The notes under the pieces were generated by a model, which had not been told where the DNA came from, did not search any database, and worked only from the letters and a program-made list of their open reading frames with translations. From Nocardiopsis sp. N85 (GTDB taxonomy: Bacteria; Actinomycetota; Actinomycetes; Streptosporangiales; Streptosporangiaceae), in assembly GCF_028882275.1 (NCBI RefSeq), contig NZ_JARBUT010000031.1:1-57148 (forward strand): a stretch of 57,148 nucleotides of DNA, in the 5' to 3' direction. The translations under genes were made by a program, and so were the position numbers. The stretch's first letter is position 1. Each line of letters starts with the position of its first letter. Shown piece by piece: positions 32,697-41,291 of the stretch.

Positions 32697-34997
32697 TCAG
32701 GCCCGTTCGTGGTAGTCGATCAGGGTCCTGCCCCCGAACTCCACCTCCACGAAGGAGAAGAGCGGGTCCTCGTCGGATTCGCCCACGACGGTGACCGGCG
32801 TGCAGGGCGAGAGGAAGAAGGTGCGCCCCTCGATCGTCCCGCCGAGGTCACGACGGAAGATGGAGCAGGCCATCGCCTCGTCGACCAGCCAGGTGGTACC
32901 GCCGGTCCCGCTGTAGCCGCGCAGGACCTCGGCACGCCCCGGATCGGCGTTCTCCCCGTAGAACTCGGCGTCGTTCATCATCTCCGACACCCCCATCGCG
33001 TACTCGCAGTCCACCTCCCAACCGCTGGCCTGGACGTCCCACTCCCGGCCGGCCATGGACACGCTCCCGCACACCGGCGCGTGGACAGCGGCCCAGCCGA
33101 ACCCGTCCCCGACGGACGACAGCTGCGGGTCCTCCACCACGACCGGCCCGTCCGTGGCGGTGAAGTCGATCCGCACCTCCCACCGGTCGGTGGTGTACTC
33201 GGCCCGCACCGGCGCTCCGTCGCCGCCGACCTCCACCCGACCGACCGCCTCCGACTCGGTCAGCACGCCCCCGTCCAGGATCCCGAGCGTGGTCGGCCCG
33301 GAGTACACGCCCTCCCCCTCCTCCCTCGTCACCCGGCCCGACTCGGCCAGAGCCCGCAGCGGATTCGTCACCAGGGCGGACGAGACGGAGTCGGCGGTCA
33401 CGCTCGCGTCGACCGGCACGCTCCCGGCCGAGTCGTACCAGGTCCCGATGGAGAGGTCCTCCGTGCGCGGGGCGTACACGTACAGCTCGCCGCGATGGAC
33501 GGCGGCGGCGACCGTCCCCTCCCCCATCGCCTCTCCCCTCATGAGGAAGGTCCGCCCCTCCGCCGAATAGGCGTACTCCTCGACGACCGGCCCGCCTCCG
33601 CCGACGGGTGAACGCTCCACCCGGGCGGTGAACCCCTCCCCCTCCTCCAGGACCCCGGCGGCGGTGAGCACCACCTCCTCCGGGCCGCCGGCGACCTGGT
33701 CGTAGATCAGGTAGCCCCCGGTGGCCAGGCCCCCCGCGAGGAGCACACCGGCGCTCGCCGTCGCCACCTTGGAGCCGGCCACGGTGGTCAGTACTCCGCC
33801 GCCCTGGGTTCCGGCTGCGGCCCCGGTGGCCGTGTGGCCGGTGATCACGCCGCCGCTCGCCGTGGCTCCGGAGGCGGCGGTACCGGTCGTGGCGGCCCCT
33901 CCGGCGGTCCCCGCGGCCGCCGCTCCCGCTCCCCCGGTCCCCGTGCCGGTCCCGGAGAGCAGGGCGGTACCGGCCAGGCCGACCGCCGAGGTCAGCCCGA
34001 GCGCGCCCGCCCAGCGCAGCGGGTCGTGTCCGGCGGCGTCGACACCGCGCCAGTGGGCGTCCAGCAGCGCCCGCAGGGTCCGTGCGGCCGGCACCCGCTC
34101 CTCACCGGCCAGGCCGACCTCCGCCGGTTCGGGCAGCAGGTCGCGCATCAGCGCCACGGCGCGCGGACGCGCCTCCGGGTCCACGGACAACGCCGCCTCC
34201 ACCAGGGGGCGGAGGGTCTCGGGGACCCCGTCGACGTCGTGGTCCCCGGCCTCGACCCGGGCCCGCAGTTCCTGGGGCGTGCCCTGCCCGAAGGGATCGC
34301 GGCCGGTGGCGGCCAAGGCCACCAGTCCTCCCCACGCGAACACGTCGGCGGCCGGGGCCGCGGTGACCCCGGTGTAGCGTTCGGGCGCCACCCAACCCGG
34401 GGTGCCGTAGGAGGCGGAACGGTCGGTGGAGCGGTCGGCGCCGATCTCGGTGGCGATACCGAAGTCGACGATCTTGGGTCCGGTCGGGGACAGCACCACG
34501 TTGCCGGGTTTGATGTCGCGGTGGGCGATCCCGGCGGCGTGCAGTGCGGCCAGACCCTCGGCGGTGCCGACGGCGAACGCCCGCAGCATCTCCCCCTCCA
34601 GGGGACCGAAGGCCCGCACGTGGGCGCGCAGGTCACGGCCGGGGATGTACTCGAAGGCCAGCCAGGGCACCGTGGCGTCGACGTCGGCCGCGTAGAGTTC
34701 GGCGGTGCCGATGCCGTGGGCGCGGGCCAGCATGCCCACCTCGCGGGCGAACGCCTCCCGGTAGCGGCGTTCGCGGGCGTACCGGACGTGCACGGTCTTG
34801 ACCGCGACGCAGCGCCCGGACGAGGGGTCCATCCCGCCGTAGACGGCGCCCATCCCGCCCGCGCCGATCCGGCCCACCAGCCGGTAGGGGCCCAGAGAAC
34901 GGGGATCGCCCGCGAGCAGGGGCGTCAGGCCGACCGGCGGTCCGGCGGGGGCGCCCGGTTCGGGGAGGCCCGGTTCGGGGGTGAGGGAGGTGCTCAT
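32697..34997 (-). CDS. membrane Ser/Thr protein kinase with extracytoplasmic C-terminal domain
   Basis: This 766-residue Hanks-type kinase has its catalytic domain at about 36-285: G-loop GRIGAGGMGAVYGG, VAVKTV Lys, HRDIKPGNVVL, DFGIA and GTPGWVAPE. A Gly/Ala/Thr-rich segment follows (about 340-420), then a single membrane helix (ASAGVLLAGGLATGGYLIYD). About 320 residues should lie outside the cell; part of this (LTAAGVLEEGEGFTARVE, VHRGELYVYAPRTE, then ALAESGRVTREEGEGVYSG) looks like a lipoprotein-type beta domain of the LppX/LprG kind, and four Cys occur in the last 130 residues. No PASTA repeats are present. The external part probably senses a ligand. Confidence 0.88.
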   Translation of the reverse strand: MSTSLTPEPGLPEPGAPAGPPVGLTPLLAGDPRSLGPYRLVGRIGAGGMGAVYGGMDPSSGRCVAVKTVHVRYARERRYREAFAREVGMLARAHGIGTAELYAADVDATVPWLAFEYIPGRDLRAHVRAFGPLEGEMLRAFAVGTAEGLAALHAAGIAHRDIKPGNVVLSPTGPKIVDFGIATEIGADRSTDRSASYGTPGWVAPERYTGVTAAPAADVFAWGGLVALAATGRDPFGQGTPQELRARVEAGDHDVDGVPETLRPLVEAALSVDPEARPRAVALMRDLLPEPAEVGLAGEERVPAARTLRALLDAHWRGVDAAGHDPLRWAGALGLTSAVGLAGTALLSGTGTGTGGAGAAAAGTAGGAATTGTAASGATASGGVITGHTATGAAAGTQGGGVLTTVAGSKVATASAGVLLAGGLATGGYLIYDQVAGGPEEVVLTAAGVLEEGEGFTARVERSPVGGGGPVVEEYAYSAEGRTFLMRGEAMGEGTVAAAVHRGELYVYAPRTEDLSIGTWYDSAGSVPVDASVTADSVSSALVTNPLRALAESGRVTREEGEGVYSGPTTLGILDGGVLTESEAVGRVEVGGDGAPVRAEYTTDRWEVRIDFTATDGPVVVEDPQLSSVGDGFGWAAVHAPVCGSVSMAGREWDVQASGWEVDCEYAMGVSEMMNDAEFYGENADPGRAEVLRGYSGTGGTTWLVDEAMACSIFRRDLGGTIEGRTFFLSPCTPVTVVGESDEDPLFSFVEVEFGGRTLIDYHERA

Positions 34998-35263
34998 ACG
35001 GTCTCCGGCTCTTCGACGTCGCGCACGGGGTGACCCGTCTCGACGTTTGTGACGCCCCCCTCACCGGAACCGTTCACATCGGTCGGCCACCGCTCGCGGC
35101 CGGGTCCCGCTCCCGTTCGACCGCGCGGTCCAGGTGTGCTCGGCGCGCCGTCGGCCGTCCTCGTCCGGTCCGGCGCTCCGGTACCCGGAGGCCGGCGGAC
35201 GTTCGCGCGGCACGCCCCGCTCGCGCGGCGGGTGGCGCCGCGGCTCGACGGGGGCACGGAGGG

Positions 35264-36478
35264 TCAGACGGGCGGGCGACCGTTCCCGCCGTGCACGATG
35301 TCGACGATGTGCTCGGCGATGGCCATGCAGGACGTGGCCGCGGGCGAGGGCGCGTTGCGCACGGCGGTGACCCGGCCGAACCGGTGCACGCGGAAGTCGT
35401 CGACCAGGGAGCCGTCGCGGTCCAGGGCCTGGGCGCGCACGCCCGACCCGCCCCGCACCACGTCGGCCGGTCCGATGTCGGGGACATAGCGACGTGCCGC
35501 CCGCATGTAGGCGCGCGTGGAGAACGACCCGTACATCTCGCCGATCCCGGTGCGCCAGTGGCGGAGCCCCATGGCCCAGAAACCGGGCCAGGTGAACATG
35601 TCGCCCAGATCGGAGAGGCGAATGTCGGAACGCCGATAGCCTTCGCGGGCGAACGCGAGGACGGCGTTGGGGCCCACCTCGACGTCCCCGGAGACCCGTC
35701 GGGTGAAGTGCACGCCGAGAAAGGGGTAACGGGGATCGGGCACGGGGTAGACGAGACCGCGCACCATGTGCGCCTTCTCCGGGCGCACCAGCATGTACTC
35801 CCCGCGGAACGGCACGATGCGCGGGCCGACCTCGTCCCCGGCGGCCCGGGAGACGAGGTCTCCGTGCAGGCCGGCGCACACGATCAGTTCGTCCACACGC
35901 GTGTCCTCTCCGCCGGCGATGACCCGCAGCCCCGCACCGTCGGGTCGCACGGCGGTGACCGGGGCACCGAGCCGGATCTCCCCTCCGGCGGCGGCGATGT
36001 CCTCGGCGAAGGACCCGCAGATCCGGGGGTAGTCGGTGATGGCGGTGCGCGGTGAGTGCAGGGCCGCCAGGCCGATGGTGTGCGGCTCGATCTCACCGAT
36101 CTCCTCGGGCCCGATCCTGCGCAGCCCGGGGACGGCGTTGTCGTCGGCCCGGGTGTGCAGGGCGTCGAGGCGCGCCACCTCGTCCTCGGTGACGGCGACG
36201 ACGAGTTTCCCGCACTCCTCGTAGGGCAGACCCCGGTCGGCGCAGTACCCGCGCAGCAGGTCGCGGCCGCGTGTGCACAGGCGCGCCTTGAGTCCGCCGG
36301 GCTCGTAGTAGATGCCGGCGTGGACCACCCCGGAGTTGTGGCCGGTCTGGTGGGCGGCGACCCGGTCCTCCTTCTCGAAGACGACGACGCGGGTGCCGGG
36401 GCGTCGCAGGCCGATCTCGCGGCCGACGGCGAGTCCGACGATGCCCGCGCCGACGATGCCGACGGTCCGGTCAGCCAC
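35264..36478 (-). CDS. lhgO: L-2-hydroxyglutarate oxidase
   Basis: This 404-residue FAD enzyme of the DAO family converts L-2-hydroxyglutarate to 2-oxoglutarate. The FAD site GIVGAGIVGLAVGREI is at the N-terminus. The family marks VAAHQTGHNSGVVHAGIYYEPGGLKARLC, PFRGEYMLVRPEKAHMVRGLVYPVPDP and GVHFTRRVSGDVEVGPNAV are all present. Start GTG 36478 overlaps by 8 nt the end of a small upstream gene, so the two may be coupled. The 266-bp gap to the kinase gene (34998-35263) shows no gene. Confidence 0.92.
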   Translation of the reverse strand: MADRTVGIVGAGIVGLAVGREIGLRRPGTRVVVFEKEDRVAAHQTGHNSGVVHAGIYYEPGGLKARLCTRGRDLLRGYCADRGLPYEECGKLVVAVTEDEVARLDALHTRADDNAVPGLRRIGPEEIGEIEPHTIGLAALHSPRTAITDYPRICGSFAEDIAAAGGEIRLGAPVTAVRPDGAGLRVIAGGEDTRVDELIVCAGLHGDLVSRAAGDEVGPRIVPFRGEYMLVRPEKAHMVRGLVYPVPDPRYPFLGVHFTRRVSGDVEVGPNAVLAFAREGYRRSDIRLSDLGDMFTWPGFWAMGLRHWRTGIGEMYGSFSTRAYMRAARRYVPDIGPADVVRGGSGVRAQALDRDGSLVDDFRVHRFGRVTAVRNAPSPAATSCMAIAEHIVDIVHGGNGRPPV

Positions 36479-36725
36479 GGCCGTCCGCCCCCGCCCCATC
36501 GGTCGGGGCGCCCGGGTGCGGGGCGTCGGTCTCGACACGGGTGTGGAAACGGGCCGCCCCGGAGATCCGGGAGGCGCGGACCGTGACCGCGCCCCGGGTC
36601 CCTTCGGACGGTCCCCCCTCGGTCCGGGCACGGGCCGGGTGGAGCGTGGACGGCGGCGTCCCACCCGCCGGTTCGACGACCACGGTGTCGCCGCACGGCG
36701 GGGGGACGAGAACGCGAGTGCGCAT
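36471..36725 (-). CDS. small hypothetical protein upstream of lhgO
   Basis: This 84-residue frame starts MRTRVLVPPPCGDTVVVEP and is nearly all G/C at third codon positions, which supports coding. AAAGG lies 6 nt before ATG 36725. Its stop overlaps the lhgO start by 8 nt. No domain is recognised. The region 36726-37065 upstream has no supported gene and probably holds the promoter. Confidence 0.45.
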   Translation of the reverse strand: MRTRVLVPPPCGDTVVVEPAGGTPPSTLHPARARTEGGPSEGTRGAVTVRASRISGAARFHTRVETDAPHPGAPTDGAGADGRG

Positions 36726-37065
36726 GAACGGCCTTTGCCTCGATCGTGGGGATCCGGTGCGCACGACGCTACAACGCGCTTCGCGCACACCGACGCGCGC
36801 GGCCTCGGTCCGCACGGTGCACGCCTCCTTCCCCGGCCTCACGGCTTCGGCCTCGGCGGAGGATCATCGAGGGGCCGGCGCCCGGGCAGAACCGGATCAC
36901 CGGCGGGACGGGCGTCCGGCCGGTGCGTGCGGGGGCGAGGGTACGAAAGTGTGACCTGGACATCTCTCATGAAACGTGCTAGCCGGGAACATCCACCCCT
37001 TCCGGGGCGTTCTCTCAGGTGAACGCGGACGGAACCCGCAGCGGGATCCGAGAGCGTGACAGCGA

Positions 37066-37259
37066 GACCATGCGCGAACGTGAGCGCTCGTGCCGGCGAT
37101 GGGGGTTTCCGGCACGTACCCGACCGCCACGTTCGCCTTCCCAGCGGCCGGACCGCACCCCGTGCAGCCCGGCCGCGCCCGCTGGGCCCATGTTGGGGGA
37201 CATGGGTTCGGCCTGTGCCCGGGAGCGCGCCGTCCCCACCCGACGGCGCCCCCGGGCAC
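37066..37259 (+). ncRNA. structured intergenic element, copy 2 (candidate RNA)
   Basis: This is the second copy of the element at 32500-32686. Helices: P1 GCGAACGTG (37074-37082) with CACGTTCGC (37128-37136); P2 CGTGCCGG/CCGGCACG (37089-37096, 37109-37116); P3 37182-37193 with 37200-37211 and the same loop TGGGGG; P4 GTGCCCGGG/CCCGGGCAC (37215-37223, 37251-37259) with inner stem GCGCCGTC/GACGGCGC (37227-37234, 37242-37249). It lies about 220 bp upstream of the catalase start on the same strand, so it could be part of the catalase leader or an independent RNA. The interval 37260-37480 holds no gene. Confidence 0.6.
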
Positions 37260-37480
37260 CTCCGTGTCCACACCCGCCCCAGTGCCCCGGTAAAACCCCT
37301 GTCCGATGTCGGAGACCTACCGGGTGTCCCCGGGGATCGTCCCCGACGCCGTCCGCTCCCGGTCACCACCTCCGATGGGCAAGAACTCGTCCATTTCTCT
37401 CCCACGGGTGAATCCCTCCGCCCGATAGTGGGCAGGGGGCCTTGGAGAACGGACACGACGAGAGGTGGGGGACCACTCGC

Positions 37481-39139
37481 ATGACGGACGTATCCAGCCA
37501 GGGACCGCGGTCGGGGGACGACCGCGAGGTGCTCACCAACCGCCAGGGGCATCCCGTCCACGACAACCAGAACCAGCGAACGGTCGGCGAGCGGGGGCCC
37601 GCCACCCTGGAGAACTACCAGTTCCTGGAGAAGATCAGCCACTTCGACCGGGAGCGCATCCCCGAACGGGTGGTGCACGCCCGGGGTGTGACCGCCTTCG
37701 GGTACTTCGAGTCCTACGGCGCGTGGGGCGACGAGCCGATCGAGCGGTACACGCGCGCCAAGCTCTTCCAGGGCAAGGGCAAGCGCACCGACATCGCCCT
37801 GCGCTTCTCCACGGTCATCGGTGGACGGGACTCCTCCGAGTGCGCCCGCGACCCGCGCGGGTTCGCGATCAAGTTCTACACCGAGGACGGCAACTGGGAC
37901 CTGGTGGGCAACAACCTCGCGGTGTTCTTCATCCGCGACGCCATCAAGTTCCCGGACGTCATCCACGCCCTCAAGCCGGACCCGGTGACCTTCCGGCAGG
38001 AGCCCAACCGCATCTTCGACTTCATGTCGCAGACCCCCGAGTGCATGCACATGCTGGTCAACCTGTTCAGCCCGCGCGGCATCCCGGCGGACTACCGGCA
38101 CCAGCAGGGTTTCGGCGTCAACACCTACAAGTGGGTCAACGAGGCGGGCGAGACCGTCCTGGTCAAGTACACGTGGATGCCCAAGCAGGGCGTGCGCAGC
38201 ATGACCGAGGCCGACGCCGCCAACGTCCAGGCGACCGAGACCGGGCACGCGACCAGGGACCTGCACGAGGCCATCGACCGGGGCGAGTACCCCGAGTGGG
38301 AACTGCTCGTGCAGATGATGAGCGACGACGAGCACCCCGAACTCGACTTCGACCCCTTGGACGACACCAAGACCTGGCCGGAACAGGACTTCCCGCCCAA
38401 GCCGGTGGGGCGGATCGTGCTCGACCGCAACGTGTCGAACAACTTCGCCGAGAACGAGCAGATCTCCTTCGGCACCGGTGTGCTCGTGGACGGCCTGGAC
38501 TTCTCCGACGACAAGATGCTGGTCGGTCGCACCTTCTCCTACAGCGACACCCAGCGTTACCGGGTGGGGCCCAACTACCTGCAACTGCCGGTGAACCAGG
38601 CCAAGAACGCGAACGTGCGCACCAACCAGCGCGACGGCCTGATGACGTACCACCAGGACACGGCCGGCGAGAACCCGCACGTCAACTACGAGCCGTCCAT
38701 CACCGGCGGCCTGCGCGAGGGGCAGTACCCGACGCACGACGAGCAGGGCCCGGAGATCACGGGCAGGCTCACCCGCAAGCGCATCCCGCGCACCAACGAC
38801 TACCGGCAGGCCGGGCAGCGCTACCTGCTGATGGAGCAGTGGGAGCGCGACGACCTCGTGCACAACTTCACGACGCTGCTCTCCCAGTGCGACCGGCCCA
38901 TCCAGGAGCGCATGGTCTGGCACTTCCTGCTGGTGGAGGACGACCTGGGGCTGCGCGTGGGCAAGGGTCTGGGCATCGGCCCCGACGACGTCGCCCACCT
39001 GGAGCCGCTCCAGAGCCAGGACCTCACCGAGGAGGACCGCCGGCGTCTGGCCGACCTCGGCGCCAACGGTCCCCGGGACGTCTCGGGGCTGACCATGACC
39101 CACTGCGTCCCCAACGAACGGCACGTCGTCGAGCGCTGA
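37481..39139 (+). CDS. monofunctional heme catalase
   Basis: This 552-residue catalase breaks down hydrogen peroxide. Catalytic His is in PERVVHARGVTAFGYF, catalytic Asn in DLVGNNLAVFF, and the proximal heme Tyr in RTFSYSDTQRYRVGPNY. The ARDPRGFAIKFYTEDGNWD segment is also typical. The length fits small- to medium-subunit catalases. ATG 37481 is preferred over TTG 37442 because homology begins there and GAGAGGTGGGGG lies upstream. The long antisense open frame over this gene is a codon-bias shadow. A 32-bp perfect palindrome ends the transcript. Confidence 0.95.
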   Translation: MTDVSSQGPRSGDDREVLTNRQGHPVHDNQNQRTVGERGPATLENYQFLEKISHFDRERIPERVVHARGVTAFGYFESYGAWGDEPIERYTRAKLFQGKGKRTDIALRFSTVIGGRDSSECARDPRGFAIKFYTEDGNWDLVGNNLAVFFIRDAIKFPDVIHALKPDPVTFRQEPNRIFDFMSQTPECMHMLVNLFSPRGIPADYRHQQGFGVNTYKWVNEAGETVLVKYTWMPKQGVRSMTEADAANVQATETGHATRDLHEAIDRGEYPEWELLVQMMSDDEHPELDFDPLDDTKTWPEQDFPPKPVGRIVLDRNVSNNFAENEQISFGTGVLVDGLDFSDDKMLVGRTFSYSDTQRYRVGPNYLQLPVNQAKNANVRTNQRDGLMTYHQDTAGENPHVNYEPSITGGLREGQYPTHDEQGPEITGRLTRKRIPRTNDYRQAGQRYLLMEQWERDDLVHNFTTLLSQCDRPIQERMVWHFLLVEDDLGLRVGKGLGIGPDDVAHLEPLQSQDLTEEDRRRLADLGANGPRDVSGLTMTHCVPNERHVVER

Positions 39140-39199
39140 CACCGCCCGCGAGGACCGTCGAAGGACAGGCCCGCGACCGAAGGCGAACGGGAGGCGCGA

Positions 39200-39231
39200 G
39201 GGGCCGCCCGGGGGATCCCCCGGGCGGCCCC
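39200..39231. terminator. bidirectional terminator between the catalase and paaI genes
   Basis: A perfect 32-bp palindrome (arms GGGGCCGCCCGGGGGA and its complement) lies between the convergent stops of the catalase gene and the thioesterase gene. Confidence 0.9.
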
Positions 39232-39247
39232 GACGTGCGTGCGCGGG

Positions 39248-39673
39248 TCAGGTGCGGCCGGGCAGGGTGCGACTGCGCCCCCGGAACTCGGCGACGACCT
39301 CCTCGCCCCGGCGCACCGTGACGTCGTAGACGCCGCTGCGTCCGAACACCGTCCGTTCCTGGGCCGTGGCCACCAGCACGTCGCCCTCACGGACCGGCGC
39401 GACGAACGTGATGTCGGCCCCCGACGCCACCGTCACCCCGCGCCCGTCCACGTTGCAGGCGCACGCGAACGCCGTGTCGGCGAGGGTGAACACGAACCCG
39501 CCGTGGGCGATGCCGTGCCCGTTGACCATGAGCGGCCCCACGGCCATCTCCACCACCGCGGTCCCCGGGTCGGCGCTCAGCAGGCGCATCCCCAGGTTCT
39601 TGGAGGCCCGGTCGGCCTCGAACATCGTCCAGGCGGCCTCGTTGCGCGTCCCGCCGACGCCGTCGCCGCTCAT
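39248..39673 (-). CDS. paaI: PaaI-type hotdog thioesterase
   Basis: This 141-residue hotdog-fold acyl-CoA thioesterase has the PaaI motif NGHGIAHGGFVFTLADTAFACACN, with the catalytic Asn/Asp area intact. It is thought to release CoA from dead-end phenylacetate intermediates. ATG 39673 overlaps the paaE stop, making it the last gene of the coupled paaABCDE operon. Confidence 0.92.
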   Translation of the reverse strand: MSGDGVGGTRNEAAWTMFEADRASKNLGMRLLSADPGTAVVEMAVGPLMVNGHGIAHGGFVFTLADTAFACACNVDGRGVTVASGADITFVAPVREGDVLVATAQERTVFGRSGVYDVTVRRGEEVVAEFRGRSRTLPGRT

Positions 39674-40770
39674 GAGTCGAAGTCCACGGTCACGGTGTCG
39701 GTCTCGGGCAGCGCCTGGCAGGACAGCGCGTACCCGGCCGCCAGCTCGGCCTCGTCCAGGGCGTAGTTGCGCAGCATGCGCACCTCGCCGCCGCACACCT
39801 TGACCCGACAGGTCCCGCACACCCCGCCCTTGCAGGCGAAGGGCAGGTCGGGCCGGTAGCGCTGGGCGGAGTCCAGCACCGGCACCCCGCGCGGCAGGGT
39901 CAGCGTGGTGGTGCGGCCGTCCAGGACGACGGTGACCTCGCTGGACGGGCCGTCCACCTCGGGCTCGTCGTGGCGGGCCTGGGGCGGCGGCTCGGCACCC
40001 TCGACGAAGAACAGTTCCTGGTGGACACGTTCGGCGGACACCCCGCGCTCGGCCAGGACGCGCCGGGCGTCGGTGACCATCCCGTAGGGCCCGCACAGCC
40101 ACCAGTGGTCGGCGGCGTCGGCCGCGACGATGGTGTCCAGCAGCGCGTCGAGCTTGGCGCCGTCCAGGCGTCCGGTGAACAGCTCGGTCTCGCGCGGCTC
40201 CCGGGACAGCACGTGCACCAGTTCCAGGCGCGGCCCGAACACGTCCTTGAGGTCGGCCAGCTCGTCGGCGAACATCACCGTGTCGCTGCGCCGGTTGCCG
40301 TACAGCAGGACGACGTGGGAGTCGGTGCGGCGCAGCAACGACGCGGCCATGGACAGCATCGGGGTGATGCCGGATCCGGCGGCGATCATCACGTGCCGCC
40401 CGGCGGCGGTCAGGTCGGGGCAGAAGCGGCCGGTGGGCGCGCCCACCTCGATCTCCTCGCCGGGGCGCACCTCCTCCACCAGCCAGGTGGAGAACAGGCC
40501 GTCCGCGACCAGGCGCACACCCACGCGGGGGGCCTCGCCCACCGGGGCGCAGATGGAGTAGCTGCGCCGTTCCTCGACCCCGTCGACCTCCCGGCGCAGG
40601 GTCAGCGACTGCCCGGGGGTGAACGCGAACTCCTCGGCCAGGTGGTCGGGCACGTCGAAGGTGACGGCGACGGCGTCGTCGCACAGCTTCTCGACGGCGG
40701 CCACGCGCAGCCGGTGGAACACCGACCCGCGACGCGGGGCCGCGGGGGCGTCGGTGACGGGTGTGGTCAC
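39670..40770 (-). CDS. paaE: phenylacetyl-CoA epoxidase reductase subunit PaaE
   Basis: This 366-residue reductase passes electrons from NADPH to the PaaAC oxygenase. It has an FAD domain (RRSYSICAPVG, about 69-79), a nucleotide domain (MIAAGSGITPMLSMAASLL, CGPYGMV) and a C-terminal plant-type [2Fe-2S] ferredoxin domain with CKGGVCGTC and a fourth Cys in ALSCQAL. Start GTG 40770 is 2 nt after the paaD stop. Confidence 0.95.
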   Translation of the reverse strand: MTTPVTDAPAAPRRGSVFHRLRVAAVEKLCDDAVAVTFDVPDHLAEEFAFTPGQSLTLRREVDGVEERRSYSICAPVGEAPRVGVRLVADGLFSTWLVEEVRPGEEIEVGAPTGRFCPDLTAAGRHVMIAAGSGITPMLSMAASLLRRTDSHVVLLYGNRRSDTVMFADELADLKDVFGPRLELVHVLSREPRETELFTGRLDGAKLDALLDTIVAADAADHWWLCGPYGMVTDARRVLAERGVSAERVHQELFFVEGAEPPPQARHDEPEVDGPSSEVTVVLDGRTTTLTLPRGVPVLDSAQRYRPDLPFACKGGVCGTCRVKVCGGEVRMLRNYALDEAELAAGYALSCQALPETDTVTVDFDS

Positions 40771-40772
40771 GG

Positions 40773-41291
40773 TCAGATCTCCTTGACGTGCTCGAACGGT
40801 TCGAGGCAGGCCCGGCAGCGGTGCAGCGACTTGCAGGAGGTCGCGCCGAACCGGGACAGTTCCTCGGTGTCGGACGATCCGCACAGCGGGCAGTGCGGGA
40901 CGGTCCGGGTGGGCAGCAGGGTCAGCGGGACGGGCCCGGCCGCACGGCGGGGGGCGGCCCCCGGCGGGGAGATGCCGTGTTCGGTGAGCTTGCGCCGGCC
41001 CTCGTCGGTGATCCAGTCGGTGGTCCACGCCGGGGACAGCTCGGTGCGCACCCGCACGGCGTCGAACCCTACGGCGCGCACCGCGCGGTCCACGTCCACC
41101 CGCATCTCGGCCAGCGCCGGGCAGCCCGAGTAGGTGGGGGTGATCCACACCTGGACGGTGCCCTCCTCGTCGATCTCCACCCGGCGCAGGATGCCCAGGT
41201 CGGCGAGGGTCAGCATGGGCAGTTCGGGGTCGGTGACGGCGGCCGCCGCGGCGCGGGCGCGCTCGACGTCCCGGACCGGTGTCGCGGTCAC
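40773..41291 (-). CDS. paaD: phenylacetyl-CoA epoxidase subunit PaaD
   Basis: This 172-residue SufT/DUF59-type protein (VTDPELPMLTLADLGILR, TPTYSGCPALAEM) is needed to mature the epoxidase complex. The C-terminus carries two CxxC pairs (CPLCGS and CRAC, with CKSLHRC) as expected for PaaD. Start GTG 41291 overlaps the paaC stop as GTGA. Confidence 0.95.
   Translation of the reverse strand: MTATPVRDVERARAAAAAVTDPELPMLTLADLGILRRVEIDEEGTVQVWITPTYSGCPALAEMRVDVDRAVRAVGFDAVRVRTELSPAWTTDWITDEGRRKLTEHGISPPGAAPRRAAGPVPLTLLPTRTVPHCPLCGSSDTEELSRFGATSCKSLHRCRACLEPFEHVKEI

Noticed and set aside
36839..39142. 767-codon open frame on the minus strand over the catalase gene
   Set aside because: It is antisense to an unmistakable catalase, shows repetitive Val/His/Leu-rich sequence typical of the complement of GC3-biased codons, and has no domain or ribosome binding site.
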